Origin: Beverwykella pulmonaria | Taxonomy: Eukaryota > Ascomycota > Dothideomycetes > Pleosporales > Melanommataceae | Direction of reading: 5' to 3' | DNA: 64,000 bases | NCBI GenBank assembly: GCA_001599595.1 | Contig: BCHH01000005.1 | Span: forward strand, 2,051,269-2,115,268 | Shown here: positions 12,701-24,700 of the stretch, one piece after another | Numbering within the stretch: the first letter of the stretch is position 1 | Layout: every line of letters begins with the position of its first letter | Program-made: the position numbers and the translations under genes | Notes under the pieces: generated by a model | What the model saw: only the letters and a program-made list of their open reading frames with translations | The model's database searches: none | Told to the model about the DNA's origin: nothing

Positions 12701-15700
12701 TTTCACTGGCAACAACGGTTGAAAGTATGTGCTGAAATGCCTCAATCATGTTTTTTGCCTGGGCTGGGCAGATTTTATCCTTCCAGAATCCGAAGTCGAC
12801 GGTAGTACCTTCTTCGGACACATCGGCGTTGACGGTCACGTGGTACTCACCCGGATCTGCGGCTTCAACGTTCTCGAACACAAGTGCAGTCTTTTCAGGA
12901 TCACGGGATAGTTGTCGTCGTTGGAAAGTGAAAATAGTATTGAAGAGCGACGGGAGTTGTAATTCATGTTGGACATCAGCCAATGAGCAGCTCTGATGAG
13001 TCAATGAGTTGACCGAGTCTCTTTGCAATGCTTCGAGCAGTTCATGAATACGCATATCATCAGACGTATTGAGACGACAGATGAGCATGTTGACAAAGCA
13101 GCCTGCAGCGTCCTCGATATTTCGGATGGGGATATTGCGACCGGAGGATACAACTCCGAACGAGATATCCGAAGCGCCAACATAGCAGTGTAGGACTAGA
13201 GCCCAGCCAAGCTGAAGTACGTTCGAAAAAGTGACACCATTCTTCTTGCAGAAAGCTTGAATGCCAGCGGCGTTGTCGAGACGGATCTCATATGATCCAA
13301 GCTCATGAGGGCTTGGCTTGCTATCCTGAAGATTGGGGAAGAAACATGGCTCTGCTCCGGACAAGTAGGCCTTCCAATAATTCATGTCGATGTCTCGTGA
13401 GCTTGAGAGTGTGTGCGCAATGAATTCGCTGTAAAGTGGTCCCGGCTCAGACCGCGTGAGTTCGCCTTCGTAGGCGCGTGCTAGATCCCCGAGAAGGTTC
13501 GTGACTGAGCTGCCATCACAGATAGCGTGGCTCATTTCGAGTTTCGCCCACACTCTGCTACTCTTTGTCTTGGCGATAGTCATGCGATGGGGTGTGTTGA
13601 AATTCCGGAAATCGGCGGGTGACTGCGTTCTCAGCAGCTGTGCAACTTCGCCATCATCGCAGTCTATCATCCAAACCAAACTTCCGGTTCTATCCTTGAA
13701 TACAATTTGATCCATAAGACCCGTCTTGGAAAGGCTCTCAATGAACACAGTACGGAGTACCTGGTGTCGGTGAACAACGATCTGCCAAGCATCTGCAAGC
13801 TTCCTGGGGTTCACAAATTGGTTCCTATCTCTAGACTGTACCTCAAAGATGCAGTGGTATGCATAAAATTCGGGTTGCTTCAGCTGAGATAAGAGAATGC
13901 CTTGTTGCATAGGAGAGGTGGGGTAAATGTCTTCGATAGAGGAAAGTATTGTCCCAGAGGGCAGCGCAGCGGACAGCTTGGAGATGCCATTATAGGAAAG
14001 AGGTAGGAGTTTGAAGTCACTAAGACTTGGCTCAGCTCGCGCTAGGAGCAACTGCTCGACGGCGTCTACAATCGTTTCACGACACTCAGATACCCACCGT
14101 TTGATGTCAGTCTGGCGCTTCATGTGTCGATTGAAGCTGAACGAGAGCTTGATCGTGCCCTGTGCTACAAGCGCAGTAACCTCGAATAGCGAAAAACGTG
14201 GTACATCAGGTCCGACATCGCTGGTGACGACGCTGTCCATCCTTTGCAGCAATGAATCCTTGCGTTCGAGGTTTTGCATTCTTCCAAGATAGTTGAATGT
14301 CACCTCTGCAGGCCAGTGACCAGCAAATCGTTCTTGGCCTTCTTCTGTCAGGATGCGGTACGCAAAGTACGGTCGTCCTTTGTCTGGTGTCCTCTCGCGG
14401 AGATCTTTGACCCATCTGATGGTGCTGATGATGTCTGTTGAGTCCTCTGATGACACTGGCAAGTGGATTGGTGTCAGAGTCGTGAACCAGCCGATCGTCC
14501 GGGACAGATCCTGTTTCGAGTTGAATGGTTCACGGCCGTGACCCTCGTTGTGAATTGTGATAGGGGATCTGTCCGGGAAGACTTTGCGGAAGGACTCTAG
14601 AAGTGATGCGATCAAGACATCCAAGGGTTCCGTTGCGAGAGCATCATGAGCTCCCAGCAACAGCATCGAGTCTTTGGCACTAAGTTTAATATCTTCCGTT
14701 ATGACGTCTGAGTTGATGTTGGACTTTGAATCCATTCCCCAATATTCAAAATTCGCGATGGGAATATCGGAAACAGGCAGGACTCTCCGCGAAGACTCTT
14801 TCCTGGCATGTTCAGCCTGCTGCTGTGACCAAGAATGAAACGGAAGACTCTGAGGTGGTGGATTGATGCCATTGAGCAGGTTCTGCATATCCTCCAATAC
14901 AATGCCCCAAGAAACCACATCGATGACAAGGTGATGTGCCACAAGAGCAATAGCTTGTGAGAATGTTTTTTTGAGATCAAAGAAGTCGACAGAAAAGGTA
15001 GGTCCGTTGATAATGTCCAGGGTAGACTGACTTTCATCAACTACCGTTCGGAGTGTATTATCGGCGTCTGAGTTGACGAGATGATGACGGAGACCAAAGG
15101 AGTTGTAGGTGTCCTTTTCGATGCGTTGTCTCCATGTACGAGATTCATCTCTGGAATAACGAGCTCGGAGCATGGGGTGAGTGGTCACTAGAGACACGAG
15201 TGCTGCTTTTATTTCTCCAAAGTCGAAAGATTTTCCAAGACGGAGCACAACACTCTGATTGAAGTGATTGTAGTGATTACCAACAGAATCGAAGAACACT
15301 TTCTGAATAGGTGTCAGGTTGAACGTCTCGTAGAATTCTATCGCTTTTGGTGCATTGGCGCTGTCATTGGCAGCTGCCGTGACCATGGATGCAAGAGCTG
15401 CAATGGATTTTGACCGAATGATGTCCTGAACAGTGATCGCAAGACCCTTGGCTCGGCTTTGCGACGAGACCTGTATGGCAGCAATAGAATCGCCACCCAG
15501 GTGCAAGAAAGACTGATTGAGGCGAACATCCTCCGAAGGCAGGTTTAGAACGTTAGCAAAAATGGCTTGAAGCTTGCTTTCGACATCATTGATCTTGTGA
15601 CTCGGAGCTTCCAGGCCGGCTGAAGATATAGCACGATATGTCTCGTTGTCCATCTTTTCAAGCCATTGAACCACACGACGTCTGTCCATCTTTCCAGATG

Positions 15701-18700
15701 GCATAAGCGGGAACGCAGCAACGACAACCCACAATGAGGGCACCATATAGGATGGAAGACGCTCGCAGATGCGATCACGGATAGTTCCAATGTTGAAAGA
15801 TGCGGTCTCTGCGGGAAGAAGGTGCAGGTCTGGACCTGTAGAGCAAAATATCAGTCCCCGTATTTAGCTTCAAGAATTAAACGTACTTGGGAAACGAGCA
15901 GGGACGAGTCCCTGCAGCGAGATAACACCAACTAGACGCTTCGCACAAGGCCCAGAACTCGGAACGGACGCAATAGCGTTCTGAACCAATGGGTCATCGA
16001 TGAGATGATGTTCTACTTCTGATAACTCAAGTCGTTGTCCGCGCACCTTGGTTTGAGCGTCTTTGCGACCGAGGTACTAGAGAGATGTTAGGATGAGTTA
16101 CGTGATGCTAGATATCCACTTACTATCATTGTCCCATCCTCATTGTACTTGACCAGGTCACCTGTCTTGTAAAACCGCCTCAGATGCGAATCTTCGCGTA
16201 TGCCCTCGCTCACAGCCCACTTGACTTCCCTGACGAAAGCTTGGGCTGTCTTCTCGGGATTCTTTAGATAACCCGCGCCAACACTCCCACCTTCAAGTAG
16301 CAGTTCTCCAACAGCGCCGAGGGGTGCTAAGATATTATGATTGTCTTTAGACACGATCCAGCCTTTGGCTGTAACAGGTCTTCCAAGATTGGATGGCTTT
16401 GTAGTCGGCGTCATGATGTTAACAGTTGCGACGACGCTGCACTCGGTGGGACCGTAACCGTTGCCAAGTGTGAGCCGATCCACCCAAGTAAGCAAGTCTT
16501 GCTGTGACATGGCTTCGCCAACTAAGATAAGTGTCTTGAGCTGAGGCACTTGAGAGGGTTGCATGGTTCGCACCACTGATGGGGTCAAAGCGGCCCAATT
16601 GATCTTCATTCTATTGATAACTCCAGGGAGATCGTTTGTCCGAGAGTTTTGATCTGGGACGCAAATGGTGCCACCTTGCATCAGGGTGCTGAGAATTTCG
16701 ATCAGGCAGGCATCGAAGGTGTATGAGGCAAATTGAAGAACGCGGGACGACTCCGAGATTCTCATAACGGGAGCGAACGCTGCCGAGCTGGAGACCCACG
16801 AGCAGTGATTGATGACTGCACCCTTTGGCTTTCCTGTGGAGCCGGAAGTGAAGATGACATATGCCGGTGTATCGCTTTGAACATAAGGTAGGGTAAAAAG
16901 GCGAGCTGGTTGACGCTCGGTTGCCTCGCGATCAACAGTGAGGGTGTTACAGGGGATTGATTCGCAAACTTTTTCCAAATGAGGAGCGCAGAGTATCAGT
17001 TTCGCATCGACGTCCCCGACGATTTCTCTCAACCGGAGCGTGGGAGCTTCAAAATCGAGCGGTACAAACGCTGCCCCTGCTTTCATCACGGCTAGCATAG
17101 CAACAACCGCCCAACCAGACTTATCGAAACAGAGAGGAACGAACGTCTGTGGCTTTACACCGAGCGAGATCATTTTGGAGGCAAGTCTCGTGGCACGTAT
17201 ATCCAGATCTTGATAGGTAAGCGTATTCGTGTCCCACGCGTCTAATGCAATTGCGGAAGGCCGGAGTAGAACTTGGTCTTGAAAGATGGCGGTATGGGTA
17301 CACTTGTTGATGATATTAACGGGTCGACTGTTCCACGCAGCGATGATGTCTTGATCTGCAGGGTTGAGCAAGTGGAGAGTATCGAGAGTGTGCTGGAAGC
17401 ATTGGGCGTTGTTGAAGGTGTCGAGAATAAAGGTAAACTGTTGAAGCAAGCGCTCGACGAGCCACATTTCCATAACTTTGGAGTCGAAATGGACTTCAAT
17501 TTGAATTCCATCTTTTGCTACAGTGCAGTTGAATATGAGCGCATAGTTGAAGAAGTTAGTACCAATGGTTCCTGTGCTCTGCAGATCCCATAAACCCCCT
17601 TTGGGATCTTTCATGCTGTCACCTGCTGCAATGCCAAGTAAACTTTGGAAATCGCAAGCAGCAGTAGTGTCAGAGCTGAGTTTTCGAATGTGCTGAAGGC
17701 CAGCGAACTGAAAGGGTAACGTCGCTGACGCCTGCTTTTGTATTTGTTTCAGGTATTCTTCAACTGTGGAATTCCGATTTAATGCCAAACGCATGGGATA
17801 TGTTGCAATGGTAGCTCCGAGAATATGCTCAATTCCAGGGACCGGAACTTCACGACCACTATTGGTCTCACCCCAGATGACATCGTCGGACCCAGAATAG
17901 GTGGCCAACAGCAAGCCCCAGGCGGCACGAATCATGGACGGCATTGTAAAGTCCATACCTGACTTGCGAGATATGGTAACATAACGCAATAGATGGCTAG
18001 ATGCTTGAACCTTAAAGTCTGGGCTCGGGAGTTGAGGATATTGAGGAGCGGTCATGCCCTCAAATGTCGAGATCCAAAATTCATCGGACAGCTTCTCATC
18101 TATGGTGGAAAGATATTTGATGAATCGTGAATAGGGAACAGATGTGAGTGGCCTCTGTAAAGTCTGGTAATAGCAGGATTCTACCTTTGACAGCAATCCC
18201 GGTAGACTCCAACCGTCATAAACAGCATGGTGTGCAGTCCAGACAAAGAATGGAGATGCTAAGTCTTCACCAACTAGGGTATAGTTCGTTAAAGGCCCTC
18301 CGTGCTTTGCTGGGAGATGACGATGAGTATCGTTGATATCCTCCAAATCCACGATGTGGTGCCATACGGCCGCATCTCGAATGACGACCTGCACAAATCC
18401 ATATTCTTCCGTGTATAGGATGCGCGTTCTGAGGATTGGTTCTGAAGCGATTACTGTATTCCATGCTCTTTGGAACTGCGTCAGGTCCGTTCCTGGGGGC
18501 AAGCGAAATATCGTTTCTGCCACGTACGCACCAGGCTCCTTTGTCGACAGAGCGATGAGGCCTTCCTGGAGTCGACTGCAGGGATAGATATCCTCGATGG
18601 CGTCTGGGAAGACACTGCATTCAGATGCAGCGAACTCAATAATGCGTCTCCTGGTATCTTCGGGAATAAGCTCAAATGGCATGACATCCAGCTCCGGCTC

Positions 18701-21700
18701 TGCCGACAGCTCATCTGAAGAAAGAAGCACAGCTGTGCTCACCATGTCGATGAGTTTGGGTTGCGCAAAGATATTTGCGACAGTTAACACGATACCCTCT
18801 TTACGGCTAGCACTCACCAATCGCATGGCAGCAATTGAGTCGCCGCCAAGACGGAAGAAAGAGTCGTCAACTCCCACGGAGTTTGGAGTCAGGTTCAAGA
18901 TGGAGACCCACAGTTGTGCGAGCGTAGTCTCCGCATACCCCAAGGGAGAGCGGCCGCTCTTTCCCGCAAGTCGAAAAGCCTGCAACTGGTCTTCCGGTAT
19001 GTGTTGTGCAAGCTGTTGGAGGACTTTGCGATCAAGTTTACCTGACGTTGTCATCGGCATGCTCGTAATGGTAATGAATAAAGAGGGGACATAGTAGGCT
19101 GGGAGTGCGTTGGAGAGTGCAACTTCCACCTCTTTTGCGATGCCCCGCATAGCGTCGGTCATTTCACTGACGGTAGGCTGACAATCAGTCACGGAGCCTG
19201 GGGATTCCTCTGAAAAGCATAGGAACACGGCAAGCGCCTTTGTCGCATTGGCATTTGCAAATTTGACTAACGCGACCGCTGATTTGGTATCGGCAGGAAG
19301 GTTGAGTTTCAGATGATGTTCGATTTCGCCAAGTTCAATACGTTGACCGTTTAACTATAGATTTTAGTAAAAATGTAACAAATGTAGGCGAGGAGGAATC
19401 CCACCTTGACCTGACTGTCCTTCCGGCCTAGGTACATCATCTCGCCTTCCGACGTGTAATGAACTAGGTCACCAGTGCAATAGAATCTGCGACCGGTCAC
19501 ACCACCTGCTTGGGCCCATTCAGGATCTTGGATGAACGCCAATGCTGTCTTCTCGGGGTCCTGCAAGTAACCTCGGCTGAGTATCGGTCCTTCGATAAGC
19601 AATTCACCCTTGCAGCCAATAGGTACCAACCGGTTTCTGTTCTCTGAGTCTACAATCCAAGAAACGCTACCGATGGCCCGTCCGATATTAGTTGGCTCAC
19701 CGCCATTTATGAAATCCTTCCAGGCCGAATTGATTGAAGCTTCACTAGGCCCGTATTGGCCGTGAATGTGAACAAAGCCACTCCACTGGTCAAGTACAGC
19801 TTTGGTCAGTGCTTCTCCGCCGAGCGCCATAGACTTGATGGTAGGTACATCGACAGGATTAAGCAAAGAAGCAACCGTAGGAGTGAGATCCATAAAATTT
19901 GCATTCAGCTCGGCAATCGCCTTCGGGAGGTCGTTCATTCGCTGTTCTTCTGAAGGTATACAGACGCATCCTCCTCGTTGAAGGGTGGTAAACATTTCCT
20001 CGAGAGAGTTGTCGAAAGTGTAGCTTGCGAACTGTAGAACGCGCGATCCTGGCCCGATACCAAGATTAGTGCCATGGGCGTTAGCGCTAGTGACCATAGC
20101 AGCATGTTCCAGAATGACGCCTTTGGGTCGTCCAGTGCTGCCACTGGTGAAAATGACGAATGCTGGATTGTGTGGCCCAACCGTCGTACATGCTGGACCA
20201 CTGTCAGAATCTTGCAAGTCGTCCAGAAGGACGGAGTCTACGATGACCACATCTGGAACAACATCTTCGAAGAGCTCGGCTCGCGCGACTGATGTCAGCA
20301 CAACTTGAGCCTCGGTGTCCTCTACTCGGGACTCTAGGGCTAACTTTGGGTGATTGGCGTCAAGGGGAACAGCTGCTCCACCCGCTTTCAGCACAGCAAG
20401 CATCGCAATCACAGTGAATGCGCTCTTGTCGAAACACGTAGGAACAAAGATTTCAGGCCCCACGCCGAGCTCAACAAGATAATGGGCCAGTAGTTCAGAT
20501 TTCGCATCCAGTTCTGCGTAGGTATAATTGCCGTCATGGCCACGTACTGCTGGAGCATTAGGCTGCGTCGCAACCCATGATGAAAATCTGTGATGCACGC
20601 ATTCGTTTAACGTATCGGGCATGATATTCCAGTTGTGAATTTGTTGCCAATGCTTCCCACTCAGATGATCAAGTTTAGAGAGACTCTGATCGGAGTTGAA
20701 GACAATGTTCTCCAGAGCACGAACGAAGGTACTTGCAACATTGGAAGCCTGGCCATCGGAAAGGTGATCCGTCCAGTAGTCGAGGTCCACTAAAGCAGCT
20801 TCCTCTGATACCTCAATATTAAGGGAAACCGGATACTCTGTGGGGTCGTAGATGGGGGCGATCTCGACGAACTGGATGTCAGAGCAACCGACTGAAGAGT
20901 CCGGAGGAAGCCTGCGATATGACAGTGCAGTGTTGAAGAGAGAAGCACCAGATAATTCCATGGCATGCTGGACTTCAGCCAGGGAAGTGTGACGATGAGG
21001 TAAGGCGTCCATATAGTCTTGTTGGACCTCTCGGAGAACGTCCAGGAGGCATTGTGACGCCCCAGAGAATTTCACGCGGCAAACAAGGGTATTGATAATG
21101 GGACCCACGATTTCTTCAACAAGTGGAATGTCCTGTGAATCCCTGGCAGAGGTGAGGTAGCCAAAGGTGACATCGTTGCTTCCAACAAAGGAACTTAGGG
21201 TAGTACCCCATGCGGCATGGAAAACGTTAGACAGTGTTATACCATGTGTGTTGCAAAACGTCTGGAGATCAAGAACGCTAAGATTTCCGAAGTCCAATCG
21301 TATTGAACGCAGTCTTTTTTCCACAATGAGCCCATCATTCAGGACGGGGAATGAACAGATTTCGCTACCATTGAGGTACGACCTCCAGTATTCCAGACTA
21401 ACGTCCTGCGGTTGATCCTGTAAATATGATATGTAGTCACTATACAGCGGGCCATCTTGCCTCAGAGACCCAGCGTATGCTTCTCGGAGATTGCGGAAAA
21501 TAATACTCATTGAGTGGCCGTCCATGATGGCGTGGTTGATCTCCAAGCAGCAGAGGACGCGATCATCAACCGTACTGCATATTGTGAAGCGATGAGGTGG
21601 ACTTCGTCCATTATCGTAAGCAACAAATCGTTGTTTCTCAAAGACGCTCAATGCGTCTTGTTGGTTCTTGCTGTCGAAGTGGAAAACAGTGGGGTCGGCG

Positions 21701-24700
21701 TGCTTGAGAACGACTTGATCGTATAAGCCATTTCCACCATCGGTATTCTCTAGAAATATAGTTCGCAGAGCGGGATGCCGCTGAACGACTTGCCGCCAAG
21801 CATCGGCTACACGTTGCCAGTCAGGTTTACCATGCGACAGCTTGAGCTCGTGGACGGTGACAGCAGCATAGAAACCAGGATCTTTGCTTTGGGATAGGAG
21901 AAGTCCTTCTTGCATGTTGCAGCACGGATACACGCTCTCGATTTCAGTTGAGGGAATACCGATCTTTGTCAGGCGATGGAGCATAGATTGCAAACGCTCA
22001 TCTGTCAGAGAGAGCAGCGGGAAATCGCTAGTGGTGGGAGTTGGGGTCAGGTTGACTAGATCTCTAATCATCTGACTAAAGGTCTTGCGACATTCAGAGA
22101 CCCACTTCGTAATGCGTTCTTGGTGACGCATGTGGCGGTTGAAGGTAAAGGCGAATTTCAGCTTTCCTTTGAATACAATGGCCGATATCTCGAAGAGACC
22201 AAAACGAGGGGCCTCGTGGCCGACATCAGAGGTGCCGCCGGCCTCTCGAGTCTCTCCTGCCATGCTGTCCAAAGGCTGGAGCAGAGCATCAGATCGTTCA
22301 AGTTGCTATAGTGGTCATTAGACGATGTTCTCTCATTAAGGCAAAATTGAACGAACCTGATACTGGCCTAAGTAATTGAAAGATATTTCAATAGGCCAAT
22401 GGCTCTTGAAGTGTTTGCGCCCTTCGGGTGTGAGACACCTATGAGCAAAGTATGGTCGGCCATTTGCGGGAATCCGTCTTCGGAAGTCTTTGACACGACG
22501 AACAGTTTCAACAAGTACCTCTGACGGTTTTACAGAAATTGGATATACTGAATGGGTTGGTCAGCAACGTCGTCACAAGAGGGGTTACACATGGGGATAT
22601 TACTTGTGGTGAACCAGCCCACGGTACGCGATATATCAATATCGGAATTCCAAGGCTCACGGCCATGCCCTTCGTTGAATACAGTTGAAAGAGGTCGATC
22701 GTTGAATACTAGGGACCAGGAGTGGATGAGAGAAGCGAGAAGAACTTCCACCGGCTCTGTCTTCATTGCGTGGTGGCAGTCTCTCAGGAATACGGAAGTA
22801 TCATCGGAATCTAGTTCAAAGCTCGCGTATCCAGCGTTGCCGTAGGTGTTGTCTTCATGCCGGATTCCCCAATAGTGGAAATCCAAGGCAGGTATTTCGA
22901 CAGGTGGGAGAATTTTATCAAGCGAAAGCGTTTGGGCGTGCTGCTGTTGAAACAGGCACCAGTTCTGGAACGGGAGCGCCAGCGGAAGCAATGAACCCCC
23001 TTTGAGAATCTCTTCCAGCTCTTCGAGTAACACGCGCCAGGAAACCAGATCGATAATCAAATGATGACCGACTAGAAAGGCATGTTGCTCGCTGCCGAAT
23101 TCAAACAGGTCGGCAGCGAGCAATGGACCTTTTATTGGATCCAAGCATGTTTGAGAATCTTCAATTAAAGCATCCGCTTCTACCTTCATCGTGACTGTAT
23201 GGTAACGGAAGCGGTAAGACGTTGAAAGATTTTCGGTTACACTTTGTTGCCAGCCATGTTCATTAGAGAACGAGAACCGAGCTCGGAGCATAGAGTGACG
23301 AGAAACCAACGTTTCGACTGCATGTCGAAAAGCTTCCCGAGTAGTATGGTGCTTGACCTTAAGGTAGAAAGATTGGTTGAAGTGACCGTGACCTTGATTG
23401 GGTAGTGAGTACCAGAGTGACTGGATGGGGGATAAATCAAACGGTCTTCCGATCTCCTCGACCACATTTTCAAAGGTTTTGACATCCCTAACAACCGCTG
23501 CCAGTTGTGAGATTGATTTGCTTCGCAGGATTTCCTGCACTCCAAGAGCAATACCTTTCTTGCGGCAATATCCCATTACCTGCATGGCAGATATGGAATC
23601 ACCTCCCAAGAACAGGAATGGTTGATCGAGAGGTATTTGCGGTTCAGAAATGTTCAGAACATGAGCCCATATAGATCGCAAAATGGCCTCGACTTTAGAA
23701 GCAGGTTCTTTTGTCTCCTTGGTTGAGCTCATCCCCGAAATCGCTTGTTGATACACATCACCCTCCATATTTATAAGCCACTGCATTGCTCGCTTTCGGT
23801 CAAGCTTTCCAGAAGCAAGCTGAGGGAGAGCAGCAACAGAAATCCAGACTGTGGGTATCATGTGAAAAGGAAGCCGTTCAGAAACGCGAAAACGGATCGA
23901 TTCAATCTCAATGTCACTTGATTGCTTCATAGAACCTTCTAGAAGAGTCAAAGGTGTACCGTTGGCTGTACCATTTGCGAGAGTAACGATGGCAACGAGC
24001 CGGTCCTTGCAATATCCGGTCTTCGGGAGAACGACTAGATTGTTACGGATTGAGGAGTCCAGATTGATGTGGTGCTCGATTTCCAATAGCTCAACACGCT
24101 GCCCGTGATATTTCTGATAACATAAGTTAGAGAATGGCGCGACACGGATGCACGTCTACTTACAACTTGGCTATCCTTTCGCCCCACAATATTTAGTGTT
24201 CCGTCGGGATTTTGAACCACAAGGTCTCCTGTAAGATAACCTCGGAACGGGCGTCCATCAGCCCAGGCGACATGTTGAATGAATGCCTCGGATGTTTTCT
24301 CGTCATCATTCAAGTAGCCACGACCCACGATGTAACCCTCTGTCAGAAGCTCCCCAACGCAGCCAATGGGAACGAGCTTGTGAGGATCGTTAGAATCCAC
24401 AACCCACGCATGGCTGCTGATGGGTAACCCAATATTCTTGGGATTACTCTCAGCGGTCATTCGTGTGTTCGAAACTGAGGCTACAGCACACTCGCTAGGG
24501 CCATAGCTGCGGCACATGGTCGTTAGCATGTAAAATGATTGAAAGATCCTAAGAATACTTACCCATTGACAAGATGGATCTGGGACCACGTTTCCAGATT
24601 CGCCTGCGACATAGCTTCGCCCATAAGACACAGAGATTGCAAGGTCGGGACTTGAGATGGTTGAAGGAAGCGCACAAAAGTTGGTGTCAATGCCGCCCAA

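Noticed and set aside
22530..22610. Apparent frameshift and stop inside E1 of the NRPS.
   Set aside because: A 56-nt intron (22548-22603; GTAATA donor, GCTGACC branch, TTCAG acceptor) restores FTTIYPISV and the whole gene then has length divisible by three.
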